Below are positions 17,496-24,526 of a stretch of DNA of 64,000 bases, one piece after another (position 1 is the stretch's first letter; the number at the start of each line of letters is the position of its first letter). Source of the stretch: Leisingera methylohalidivorans DSM 14336 (lineage in GTDB: Bacteria > Pseudomonadota > Alphaproteobacteria > Rhodobacterales > Rhodobacteraceae); assembly GCF_000511355.1 (NCBI RefSeq), contig NC_023135.1:1824371-1888370 (forward strand), written 5' to 3'. Both the position numbers and the translations under genes were made by a program. The notes below the pieces were generated by a model that searched no databases, had not been told where the DNA came from, and saw only the letters and a list, made by a program, of their open reading frames with translations.

Positions 17496-18079
17496 ACAGT
17501 CAGCCTGCAAATCGAGTTGTCGGTCAGAATTGTCACCACCAGAAGCGCCGCAAAGGCCCAGAAGGCAGGCCCGAGCCCGACCTGCGCGAGGCCGGACACT
17601 TTGACAAGGGCCACCGCCACGCCAATGATGAAAATCTCGGCCATGGCCCAGGGCTTCAGTTTCTCCGCCCAGCGGTAGACGGCGGCGGCCCGCGGCGCAG
17701 GGCGCCAGCCCAGGGCCATCGGCGCCAAGGTGTAGATCAGCGCGCTGTAGCGCGCAGCAGGCAGCAGCACGATCAAGAAACCGGTTGCCAGCGACAAGGG
17801 CGCCATCGGCCCGCGCGAAAAGGCCATCATTGCATCCATCACCGAGGCCCGGTGCGACAAGCCCTGGGCCTTGAGCTCCAGAAAGGGGAAACCGGCTGCG
17901 GCGGTTAGAAGGATCAGCGCAGTCAGCGACAGCATCGCGATCCGGGTCATGGCGCCGGATCTGGGGGCCGCCAGCACAGTGCCGCAGCGGGCGCATCTGG
18001 CCACCGTGTGCGCCGCCACATCCTGATAGTGGTGCAGCACGTCGCAAACGGGGCAGGCAATGAGCTGTTCTCTATCCAT
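17462..18079 (-). CDS. pqiA: PqiA N-terminal half-protein
   Basis: A 205-residue membrane protein starting MDREQLIACPVCDVLHHYQD. The zinc ribbon CPVCD...CARCG occupies residues 9-42. It is followed by spans such as MLSLTALILLTAAAGFPFLE and PLSLATGFLIVLLPAARYS and the motif KPWAMAEIFIIGVAVALVKV, all typical of the PqiA family. It is the first gene of the pqi operon and overlaps the second-half gene by 34 bases. Longer upstream starts would add a cysteine-rich stretch with no family match. The combined length of the two halves (416) equals a normal PqiA. Confidence 0.85.
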   Translation of the reverse strand: MDREQLIACPVCDVLHHYQDVAAHTVARCARCGTVLAAPRSGAMTRIAMLSLTALILLTAAAGFPFLELKAQGLSHRASVMDAMMAFSRGPMAPLSLATGFLIVLLPAARYSALIYTLAPMALGWRPAPRAAAVYRWAEKLKPWAMAEIFIIGVAVALVKVSGLAQVGLGPAFWAFAALLVVTILTDNSICRLTVWKTLKTRSAS

Positions 18080-18156
18080 GTCACCCCCATCCGGACACTC
18101 AGCGCAGCCCGCCGCGGGTCGGAAGTTACTCTGCCGCGGCCAGTGACGGCAGCACT

Positions 18157-18465
18157 TCATTGCCGGCCCGCCGGAAGTTTGCGAAGGAATTGGCGCTCAT
18201 AATCACGAAAAAAACTGTCCATATCAATCAGGACATAGCCTTTCTCCAGCAGCACACGCGCCAGCGACATGATGTCTTCCTCATAAAGCCGACGCTTTCC
18301 GCAAAGTTTCTGGAGCAGTTTTCGCGGGATCCTGTAGCGGCCGGAGGCTTTGCCGCCGAAGCCGCGGACATAGAGCCTGGCGAGAACTTCGGCCGCATCC
18401 GTCGAAGTCGGGCATCTCCAATTTTCCGCATGTTTTTGGCTATTGGCAAAAAGTATCATTTTCAT
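18157..18465 (-). CDS. Conserved-looking hypothetical protein, basic
   Basis: A 102-residue protein from an ATG at 18465 (MKMILFANSQKHAENWRCPT). The C-terminal two-thirds is helical and basic, for example RYRIPRKLLQKLCGKRRLYE and SLARVLLEKGYVLIDMDSFF, which could be a small helix-turn-helix domain. The frame stays open upstream to 18624, but no ribosome site favours those starts. It lies 77 bases upstream of pqiA on the same strand and may share transcription with it. No known family recognised. Confidence 0.5.
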   Translation of the reverse strand: MKMILFANSQKHAENWRCPTSTDAAEVLARLYVRGFGGKASGRYRIPRKLLQKLCGKRRLYEEDIMSLARVLLEKGYVLIDMDSFFRDYERQFLRKLPAGRQ

Positions 18466-18643
18466 TGTGGAGCGGCAACCGACTTGAATGATGAGTTTGT
18501 GGACGGAGTACGGAGATGCCGCTGTAGAGCGGTACTCTTTTACTGACCTGTGAACCGGCATGCGAAATTGGGTCCGGCGCAGAATTGGTGCAGCGCTGAC
18601 GTGCTTCACGCTATATTTCGACAAGCTCTGAAGGAGGTTGCCG

Positions 18644-18742
18644 ATGGCGTCACACTTTTCACGGCGGGATTTTCTGCCAGCGGTTAAGGCCGATCAGGTC
18701 GAACTTGCTGGGAACATGATCCGGTCGGGTGCTGCGCTTTGA
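18644..18742 (+). CDS. Possible 32-residue small protein
   Basis: A 32-residue frame (MASHFSRRDFLPAVKADQVE and onward) with an excellent Shine-Dalgarno AAGGAGG six bases before the ATG, and a TATATT box about 30 bases further up. It overlaps the 3' end of the hypothetical gene on the other strand at 18684-18923. No homologue is known to me. The strong ribosome site is the main support. Confidence 0.38.
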   Translation: MASHFSRRDFLPAVKADQVELAGNMIRSGAAL

Positions 18743-18923
18743 TTGCCGCCTGATGCCAGCTGGCAGCAGGTTCCGCGGCAAACTGGGCCTCTAATTTGTC
18801 CTGCCGCCTGTGAAGCGCTTTCTGATCGGCTGCGAAAGTCTTGAGGGAATGGCGCCGGAAACCGGTTGCCATCCTGCTTTCATTGCTGCGCCGGCTGTCG
18901 AGGCCGACCGGATCATCGTTCAT
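18684..18923 (-). CDS. Short hypothetical protein, doubtful
   Basis: A 79-residue frame starting MNDDPVGLDSRRSNESRMAT, rich in Q, A, H and R, with no recognisable motif. It begins inside the end of the gene at 18913-19482 (11-base overlap), so translational coupling is possible. Codon usage is acceptable but not decisive. Confidence 0.35.
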   Translation of the reverse strand: MNDDPVGLDSRRSNESRMATGFRRHSLKTFAADQKALHRRQDKLEAQFAAEPAASWHQAAIKAQHPTGSCSQQVRPDRP

Positions 18924-19482
18924 GGCAGGGTTGCCTCGCTCTGGGCGGCTCTGTTGGCGGACTGCCATGCTTTCGGGAGGGGCGCTCCGCCCGGCTGGGC
19001 ATGCCTTCGTTTTCGGCCGCTTGGATTGACAGCCTTTCCTGAAGATCGCTCTGCGGTTCCCGCGCTGCGTCATGGTCCGGAAATCCGCTGGCTGACTCTG
19101 CGATATGCAAACCGGAATACAACTGGCGGATCTGCGTTTCGGACACACCGTCGGCTTCCATCACAAGGCGCACCATCGGGTCAGCCAGCATTTCTTCCAG
19201 GAAGAACTTTGAAAGATCCATTCCGGAGAGCTTGTCTTTCGCGCGCGCGGCTTCGAGTTCGGCCAGCGAAACGGTCAGGCTCCGCTCCAGCCCGGGGTAG
19301 GAGGTGCGCGGGTGCAGATGTATCTGGACCGAGGCCTTCCAAGCCTGAGGATCAAGGTGGCCAGGAGGCGCACTAAGCTCGGTTTCGATGTCATACTCTC
19401 CTGCCGGGAGGGTTTCGTCAAACCCCGGCACGGTGAAGGGCCGCAAGAACACCGCGATGGTCTTGCTTGTCAGATTGTCCAT
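18913..19482 (-). CDS. Island protein with FxRPFTxPGF domain (paralogue A)
   Basis: A 189-residue protein. The N-terminal 60 residues (SKTIAVFLRPFTVPGFDETL, PAGEYDIETE) match, position for position in character, those of the shorter gene at 20484-20798 (SRTVVTFFHAFTLPGYTDCL, PAGQYQVVAEEE). The remainder has LERSLTVSLAELEAARAKDK, then a helical acidic region and a low-complexity basic tail. The start at 19482 is supported by GGAAGG six bases upstream. Proteins with this N-terminal pattern are, as far as I recall, frequent uncharacterised proteins in rhizobia and related bacteria. No function is known to me. Confidence 0.68.
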   Translation of the reverse strand: MDNLTSKTIAVFLRPFTVPGFDETLPAGEYDIETELSAPPGHLDPQAWKASVQIHLHPRTSYPGLERSLTVSLAELEAARAKDKLSGMDLSKFFLEEMLADPMVRLVMEADGVSETQIRQLYSGLHIAESASGFPDHDAAREPQSDLQERLSIQAAENEGMPSRAERPSRKHGSPPTEPPRARQPCHER

Positions 19483-19537
19483 GAGCGCCTTCCACATTTG
19501 CTGGCGCAACCTCATCCCTGCCGTTTGCGAGGAAAGA

Positions 19538-19696
19538 TCACCCCTCCGGACGGACCTTTTTGTTCTTTCGGGGGGCCGGCCTGGGCTCTTGCGGGCTCAT
19601 CGCGGGCTCGTTGCTTCCGGGTTTATTCTTTTGCTTCGCAGCGGGTTTCAATTTCAGCAAGGCCGCTATTTTGGCCAGAAATTCTCTGAAAGACAT
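19538..19696 (-). CDS. Small basic protein (52 aa)
   Basis: A 52-residue frame with a perfect ribosome site (AAAGGAG, six bases before the ATG). It starts MSFREFLAKIAALLKLKPAA, an amphipathic helix, and continues as a lysine/proline-rich disordered tail ending in NKKVRPEG. It lies between the two paralogue-containing clusters on the same strand. The helix could bind a membrane or nucleic acid. Unknown family. Confidence 0.6.
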   Translation of the reverse strand: MSFREFLAKIAALLKLKPAAKQKNKPGSNEPAMSPQEPRPAPRKNKKVRPEG

Positions 19697-19787
19697 GGTT
19701 TTCTCCTTTGGTTGCCCGCAACAGATTCAAGCCAGTGATGAGGCAGGAAATCAGCTTGCGGCTGTTTCTGTTCAAAAGCTGCCCGCG

Positions 19788-20144
19788 TTACTCCGGGCTT
19801 CCCCGGAAAGTGGCTTCCGCCACTATTTCTATTGTGTCAGCCCCCCACCCCGCGCCACAGCTCCGGTTCGCCCGATACCGGTTGCGGGGCCCCGGAACGG
19901 CAACGCATTTGCCATCCTCAAGCCGGTAAGACGGGTCGCAGTCCCAGCCGCCTCCGAACCCTTTGGCATGGGCATTTCCGGGTCTGATCTGAGAGGCCGG
20001 CAGCATGGAGCTGTGAGAGGAAACCGCCATCAAAGCAGCAAACATAAGGCTCAGGACGCAGGTGCCGGAACGAAGCGGCGCATTTCCCGCCGCAGACGCG
20101 GAACACCTTTCAGCGGGGCATTTATTCAATGGGTTACGATGCAT
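19788..20144 (-). CDS. Putative secreted cysteine-containing protein
   Basis: A 118-residue protein with a possible signal segment (CVLSLMFAALMAVSSHSS, about residues 29-46) and a short cysteine motif GGWDCDPSYRLEDGKCVAV. That motif resembles the G-W-x-C-x-x-G-Y-R repeat of small exported proteins in Rhodobacteraceae. The start at 20144 overlaps the end of the upstream gene by 11 bases. The N-terminal 28 residues before the hydrophobic part are unusually long, so a later start may be right. Function unknown. Confidence 0.52.
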   Translation of the reverse strand: MHRNPLNKCPAERCSASAAGNAPLRSGTCVLSLMFAALMAVSSHSSMLPASQIRPGNAHAKGFGGGWDCDPSYRLEDGKCVAVPGPRNRYRANRSCGAGWGADTIEIVAEATFRGSPE

Positions 20145-20487
20145 CCAGGTCCAGATGGCCCATGCACGCCTGCGCGAGGTCACGGTCAGGTGATTGGGAA
20201 CCCGGAACTGTAGCCCAGCCCGCAGCCATGACAATTTCTCTCCGCTTGTAGGAGGAGGCCTCTCGGATTTCCGTCAGTCTTGCAACGCGGTTGGTGTCGG
20301 TTCTGGCAATGTCGAGGCAGACCGGTACCAGCGCCTCAATCACTTTGTCATGGGACAGGGAGCTGGCCATTTGGGTCGCGCTGCTGCCGGTCACCCAGCC
20401 GCCCCAGGAAAAGCCTGCGACAGCAATCATAACCGCACCGGCCAGAGCGCCGTAAATGCCGGGTTTCAACCATTTGGGTGTGTTCAT
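20134..20487 (-). CDS. Conserved alphaproteobacterial membrane-anchored protein
   Basis: A 117-residue protein with one N-terminal span (YGALAGAVMIAVAGFSWGGW, about residues 12-31) and a soluble part containing ALVPVCLDIARTDTN, LTEIREASSYKRREIVMAAG and GWATVPGS. This pattern (a GFxWGGWVTG span, a cysteine pair, and a GWAT-PGS motif) is shared by many uncharacterised proteins in rhizobia and methylobacteria, to my knowledge without assigned function. The ATG overlaps the previous stop in ATGA, so it is coupled to the gene at 20484-20798. Probably periplasmic, held by its N-terminal helix. Confidence 0.75.
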   Translation of the reverse strand: MNTPKWLKPGIYGALAGAVMIAVAGFSWGGWVTGSSATQMASSLSHDKVIEALVPVCLDIARTDTNRVARLTEIREASSYKRREIVMAAGWATVPGSQSPDRDLAQACMGHLDLDAS

Positions 20488-20798
20488 CTCAAGTCCTCCT
20501 GCGGAGAAAGCTCCGCATCGCTGTCATTGCTGTTCCGGGTCAAGTCCCGGTCGCGCCTAAGCGCCAGTTCCAGGCCGCTTTCGGAGACCGGGCGCAGCTC
20601 GGTCCGGCCCGCTTGCCCGCCCCTGTTGCGGATCTCCAGATAGGTTGCCGTCCTTCGGTAGGCTTCGAAGCTAAGCCCTTGGATCAGCTCTTCCTCGGCG
20701 ACAACTTGGTACTGCCCGGCCGGAAGACAGTCCGTGTACCCCGGCAGAGTGAATGCATGGAAGAATGTCACTACCGTTCTTGACGAGCGCATGTTCAT
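20484..20798 (-). CDS. Island protein with FxxxFTLPGY domain (paralogue B)
   Basis: A 104-residue protein starting MNMRSSRTVVTFFHAFTLPG. It is related over its first 50 residues to the gene at 18913-19482 (see there). The rest includes YRRTATYLEIRNRGG and a charged tail with ELALRRDRDLTRNSNDSDAE. The beta-rich N-terminus with L-PAG-Y-V-E could be a small barrel. AGGACC precedes the ATG. It is the first gene of a tightly coupled leftward set (20798 to 19788). Unknown function. Confidence 0.68.
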   Translation of the reverse strand: MNMRSSRTVVTFFHAFTLPGYTDCLPAGQYQVVAEEELIQGLSFEAYRRTATYLEIRNRGGQAGRTELRPVSESGLELALRRDRDLTRNSNDSDAELSPQEDLR

Positions 20799-21222
20799 TT
20801 GGTCCTGTATTCATTGCGTGTCTTGGCCCGCGCTACCCGCGGCAGGACACTCCGCAGCGAGGTCCCGTTAAGGCCTAGCGTTTAGAATAACTCTAAGCCC
20901 TCAGCAGAAGGCCTGCGCTGACCGATGTTAGCGCTTGCAGAATATTTTGAGCATGGAGGCCGTTGCTGGCGCTTGAAACTGCCCGCCAGAGACACCGCCG
21001 CTCCGATGCTGATCTGCATAAGCAAAGTCTTTGTTCAGCCATAGTATGATTGGGCAGTCCGCAGTCTGAATGCGGCCGGACGGCAGGTGTTTCGCCTTAT
21101 GCAGCAGGCCGCGGGATCCGGATAGCCGGGCGCCTGAACTGGAAAGGACATCGGTGGGTCCGGCGCGGGCGTTTCCCAGCGTTCAGGCCTGTGTCGCTTA
21201 TTGATCCAAGAGGAAACCAGCC
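20799..21222. other. Divergent intergenic region in the small-gene island
   Basis: 424 bases between the leftward set starting at 20798 and the rightward gene at 21223. Promoters for both must lie here. I see no supported gene, and no promoter boxes clear enough to assign. Confidence 0.45.
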
Positions 21223-21570
21223 ATGCGCGATGAAGCAGCTCTATGGGACCTGGAAGAACGGTTCTGGACCGGAGGATTGGACGGTGCGCGCGCCGCAACC
21301 GCGCAGGACGCCGTCATGATATTCCCCTACCCTGAAGGCATTCTTCAGGGCGGTGAGATCTGGGAACGCCTGAAACGGAAAACGCCCTGGCGCTCGGTTG
21401 AGATGACTGGCCGAAGCCTGCGTCGGCGTGGCGATCTTGCCGTTCTTGCTTACCGGGTCTCAGCTGAAAAAGCGGCAGCGCCGATTCTTACGGCACTATG
21501 TGCCTCCGCTTATCTGCGCGACAACGGAACATGGATCCGCATGTCGCACCAGCAGACCCCGGTGAGCTGA
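21223..21570 (+). CDS. DUF4440-like NTF2-fold protein
   Basis: A 115-residue protein, MRDEAALWDLEERFWTGGLD, followed by AQDAVMIFPYPEGILQG and VEMTGRSLRRRGDLAVLAYRVSA in two blocks. This is the SnoaL/DUF4440 (NTF2-fold) pattern: an N-terminal helix with a WxxE-type start, a proline-containing strand and a long beta sheet. The ribosome site AGAGGA lies eight bases before the ATG. Single gene. A ligand-binding or steroid-isomerase-like role cannot be specified. Confidence 0.75.
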   Translation: MRDEAALWDLEERFWTGGLDGARAATAQDAVMIFPYPEGILQGGEIWERLKRKTPWRSVEMTGRSLRRRGDLAVLAYRVSAEKAAAPILTALCASAYLRDNGTWIRMSHQQTPVS

Positions 21571-21783
21571 GACGCAGGCGGATACCGGCCTGCAGCGGAA
21601 GTCCGCGCTAACTTGCGTCAGTGCGGAGAGGCCAGGAAACAGGCTAGGTGATCCCTGCCGGCCAAACTCGCGCCGGTGTGTTTTTTCCGAGTAGCAGAGA
21701 AGCGCGGAGGGCCTGCCGGCTCTCAGAAGGGCTGCCCGCAATCCGCGCTTCTGTTTCTCGGGAGACAATGAAAGGACAACCGA

Positions 21784-21972
21784 ATGACAACCGAAGTAAA
21801 CAGACCTGCCTTGACGATGACTTCGGTCAAGGCCGCCTGCGACAAGGCACCTGCCGGGCCCAAAAAGGACACTGCCCTGAAGCATTTCCGGGCCGCTGAA
21901 AAGGCGCAGACGGCCAAGAACCATACCCAGATGAACAAAGAGCTCGGCGCCGCGAAGCTCGCGCTCGGGTAA
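21784..21972 (+). CDS. Small helical hypothetical protein (62 aa)
   Basis: A 62-residue basic protein, MTTEVNRPALTMTSVKAACD, then DTALKHFRAAEKAQTAKNHT and ELGAAKLALG, with the look of a helical hairpin. AAAGGA lies eight bases before the ATG. The 210 bases upstream hold no gene. It ends only 56 bases from the converging Crp-type regulator gene. No family name known. Confidence 0.65.
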   Translation: MTTEVNRPALTMTSVKAACDKAPAGPKKDTALKHFRAAEKAQTAKNHTQMNKELGAAKLALG

Positions 21973-22027
21973 CTCCTGCGATCAGGCCTAAGCGCCGGGC
22001 GGGCCGTGCTATGCCGCGCGGCCCGTC

Positions 22028-22762
22028 TCATTTCAAAAAAGGCCTGGCCTGATCCAGATAGGCGGGGTCGAATTCGGCCAATGCAACCAGACGGTCATAG
22101 TTGTCGAAGGTCACTTTGCCCGCGCGGAAAGTGGCAAGGCCGTCCTCACGCAGCTGCCGCAGGACGCGGTTCACATGGACCGCACTCAATCCCAGCGCGT
22201 CGGCAAGATGGTATTGTGTCAGAGGGCAGTCATATCCCGATTTGCTTCCCATCCCAACCAGCTCAAGCCTAGCACCGAGTTCCAGCAGGAAATGCGCCAT
22301 GCGCTCATCCGCGTCCCGCCGCCCAAGTCCGACAAGATGCTCGACCACCATCGCCTCATCCCGTGAAGCGGCCCAAAGAATGGCCATCGCCAGCCGCGGG
22401 GTTTCAGCAAAAGCCGTTATCAGGTCGTCTGCCAGAACTTCTGCGGCTTCTATCTGCATGATCGGCTCGATGCTGTGGTCCGAGGCCTGAAGCAGAACGC
22501 TGCGCAGGCCCAGGAAGTCGCCCGGGATCTGGAAATCGACAATCTGGCGCGACCCGTCCGGCTGGATCTTGTAGGAGCAGACCCAGCCCTCCGACAGAAT
22601 GTAGGCAGCCTGCTCCGGCTGCCCCTGATGCACAAGGTCACGTCCCGCCGCAAAGGTTCTGCGGCGCTGGTGCAAGCGCTCCAGAACCGCAAGCTCGCCC
22701 GCCGACAGCGCGACGAAGGCCATCAGCTTTCTGGCGAGCGGGCTGTTTTCGATGGCGTTCAT
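22028..22762 (-). CDS. Crp/Fnr-family transcriptional regulator
   Basis: A 244-residue regulator with an N-terminal cyclic-nucleotide-binding-type barrel (LVHQGQPEQAAYILSEGWVC, then IPGDFLGLRSVLL) and a C-terminal winged helix with the recognition region LTQYHLADALGLSAVHVNRV and LRQLREDGLATFRAGKV. There is no N-terminal cysteine cluster, so it should not be an iron-sulfur FNR, and the phosphate-binding arginine of cAMP-binding Crp is not evident. This subfamily is common in alphaproteobacteria with unknown signals. It is divergent from the small gene at 22918, so it may control the island genes. Confidence 0.9.
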   Translation of the reverse strand: MNAIENSPLARKLMAFVALSAGELAVLERLHQRRRTFAAGRDLVHQGQPEQAAYILSEGWVCSYKIQPDGSRQIVDFQIPGDFLGLRSVLLQASDHSIEPIMQIEAAEVLADDLITAFAETPRLAMAILWAASRDEAMVVEHLVGLGRRDADERMAHFLLELGARLELVGMGSKSGYDCPLTQYHLADALGLSAVHVNRVLRQLREDGLATFRAGKVTFDNYDRLVALAEFDPAYLDQARPFLK

Positions 22763-22917
22763 GGCCCCTCCCGAACCGGCGCGGCACGGCTTTCTTCACA
22801 AAACCGGCCAGGGACTGCTTTCTATCAGTCCAGCATAGCGCAATTTCTGCGAGGATGACCAAGTTCATCGGCCTCCTCCTGCGGTTTGATGAGCGAGGCA
22901 AAGAAGGAGGGCCCAAT

Positions 22918-23154
22918 ATGCCCGAGCAAACTGAATACGCTGGCATCGCGGCTCTAACAATTTGCGAGGCACTGCTGCTTGCCATAAGCGACCACGATCT
23001 ATTGCCAAAGCATGAGGTCGTCGGTGTTCTACGCGACGCCGCCGCGAGCCACGAGAACGCTGCCGGTTCTGACTCTGACGCCGATATGCACCGGACAGTC
23101 GCCGCCCTGATCAATCAGATTATCGCAGGCGGGAACTCGGTCCGGCGACCGTGA
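22918..23154 (+). CDS. Small hypothetical protein of the island
   Basis: A 78-residue acidic protein, MPEQTEYAGIAALTICEALL, continuing LAISDHDLLPKHEVVGVLRD and ending VAALINQIIAGGNSVRRP. It is a helical bundle-like pattern shared, as I recall, by small uncharacterised proteins in rhizobia. The ribosome site AAGGAGG is nine bases before the ATG. It is divergent from the Crp-type gene with 155 bases between, and probably heads a run of short rightward genes. Confidence 0.7.
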   Translation: MPEQTEYAGIAALTICEALLLAISDHDLLPKHEVVGVLRDAAASHENAAGSDSDADMHRTVAALINQIIAGGNSVRRP

Positions 23155-23160
23155 TGCAGC

Positions 23161-23322
23161 TTGGCCAATGACAATTACAGCCCCGGACAACCGCCGCGAT
23201 GGGATCGCCAGTTTCGGACCAAACGCGAGGTTCAGCAGTCAAGCTCATCCGGCTGGCGGGCTGATCAGAACCGGGAGCAGCAGGATCACTTCTGGGACAC
23301 AACCGCAACCAACGGACCTTGA
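23161..23322 (+). CDS. Possible short Q/R/W-rich protein after a stop codon
   Basis: Directly after the TGA of the previous gene the same frame stays open for 53 further codons. It gives a hydrophilic product with NDNYSPGQPPRWDRQFRTKR and WRADQNREQQDHFWDTTATN. The first usable start is a TTG at 23161 with no ribosome site. It could be an independent short gene or the C-terminal part of the preceding protein cut off by a nonsense mutation. Confidence 0.38.
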   Translation: MANDNYSPGQPPRWDRQFRTKREVQQSSSSGWRADQNREQQDHFWDTTATNGP

Positions 23323-23333
23323 AAGGAAATCAA

Positions 23334-23468
23334 ATGTCAAAAGGTGATAAGAAACGCGGCAACCGTGAAGCGAAGAAGCCCAAGAAAATTAAGGAGAAGA
23401 TCGTCGCGACAGCCGACTTCACCAAGGGCAAGACTGTGGTGAATGTCGGGGCAAAGAAGAACTCGTAG
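23334..23468 (+). CDS. Small lysine-rich protein (44 aa)
   Basis: A 44-residue basic protein, MSKGDKKRGNREAKKPKKIK, ending in VVNVGAKKNS. AAAGGA lies seven bases before the ATG. Short proteins starting MSKGxKxRGNKEAKKPK are widespread in rhizobia and relatives; no function is established as far as I know. The charge suggests nucleic-acid binding or a disordered stress protein. It follows the previous stop by 11 bases. Confidence 0.72.
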   Translation: MSKGDKKRGNREAKKPKKIKEKIVATADFTKGKTVVNVGAKKNS

Positions 23469-23535
23469 CGGGGTATGCCGTGCCGTGCAGCCCGCCCCCG
23501 AAACCCGGACACGGGCATAAGCTGCGATCTGCAGT

Positions 23536-24006
23536 TTGCTGATCTTCGGCGAGAAGCAGATCAGAGATGCCGAGGCGATTGCATCCGAGAGCACTACCCT
23601 CGCCCCTGTCACCAGCCCGGCCCTGCCCGAAGATGTCTGGACCCTCCGCCCCGGCACCCTGCCTGCGGCGCACAAGCGCGGCGGCCAAGGACAGGATGTG
23701 AGCCTCTCATTGCAGGACCGGCCGGATGCGGTGGAGCTGTTGAAACGGGCGTCGTCTCGGTGGCGGTCCATTCTTCTGCGGCTGCGCATCGCCAAAGCCA
23801 CTTTCCCGGAACCGGACATCCAGAAAGTCGTGGCAGCCGCGGTTGATACTGTGTTCTGCACCGGTGACAGCGAGGCGCAGAATGCAGGCATTCAAATCGC
23901 ACGCTTTTTCCCATTGGCTGCTTTTTGCGTTTGTTGCCTTTGGTCCGGTGGCAGATCTTTGATCCGGGTGCTTGGTCTGACACGGGAGCGCAACTGTCAG
24001 CTTTAA
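23536..24006 (+). CDS. Hypothetical protein, uncertain
   Basis: A 156-residue frame from a TTG (MLIFGEKQIRDAEAIASEST) with GC-rich third positions over its first 115 codons and a helical middle, AVELLKRASSRWRSILLRLR. The last 35 residues change character (a cysteine-rich hydrophobic stretch), so the true end may be disturbed. No ribosome site is clear. Not recognised. Confidence 0.4.
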   Translation: MLIFGEKQIRDAEAIASESTTLAPVTSPALPEDVWTLRPGTLPAAHKRGGQGQDVSLSLQDRPDAVELLKRASSRWRSILLRLRIAKATFPEPDIQKVVAAAVDTVFCTGDSEAQNAGIQIARFFPLAAFCVCCLWSGGRSLIRVLGLTRERNCQL

Positions 24007-24027
24007 CAAACGCGCAACACCGGCACG

Positions 24028-24410
24028 TCAGATGGTTTCATCTCCACATAACATCAGATCATCCATAAATTGCGTTCTCAGATCCTCCACGGCATCTTCG
24101 GCTTGACCCAGCGGCCTGACCCGGCCGAAACAAAAAACAGCATCCCCTCGTTGGCAATTGCCATCACTGCCCGGCCTGCAATGAAGCCGGAGCACGGCGC
24201 TTTAATGTGTTGTTATTCTTCACCGAAAGGGTTCGAAATTGTGGCCGGAACATCACATGCACGAACCAATCCCCATCAGCTTTGCAGCTACGGATTAGCC
24301 CGCCCATCGGTGGGCGCAGCCAGGTGCTTGAGGAACAGTACTGCGCCGCAGTCCTGGGCTTGGATAGCCCCGGGGCCGCTGTGTCGGAGCATCGCTGCTA
24401 TAACAGTCTT
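24028..24410 (-). pseudogene. Decayed inverted copy of the AstE-like peptidase 3' end
   Basis: Read on the minus strand, this stretch follows the DNA of 13510-13924 closely: shared blocks include CTATCCAAGCCCA, CTGCGGCGCA, GATGGGCGGGCTAATCCG and GAAGATGCCGTGGAGGA. Several one- and two-base gaps and at least one internal deletion break the frame. The final codons, including a TGA at 24028-24030, correspond to the end of the intact gene. It covers roughly the C-terminal 135 residues only. It lies in the opposite orientation about 10 kb from the intact copy. Confidence 0.85.
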
Positions 24411-24526
24411 CAGCGGGGCATCTGTTGCCACGATCCGCCTCCATAGTTTCTAATCGGGGAGAGCTTTTCAGGCAGAATGCGAATATAAAATGTGCTTGAG
24501 GCAAGAAAACTTTATGGATTGACCTG

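Noticed and set aside
23337..23891. 184-codon minus-strand frame over the small lysine-rich gene
   Set aside because: It lies opposite the plus-strand gene at 23334-23468, which has a good ribosome site; the minus frame has no start signal and a shadow composition.
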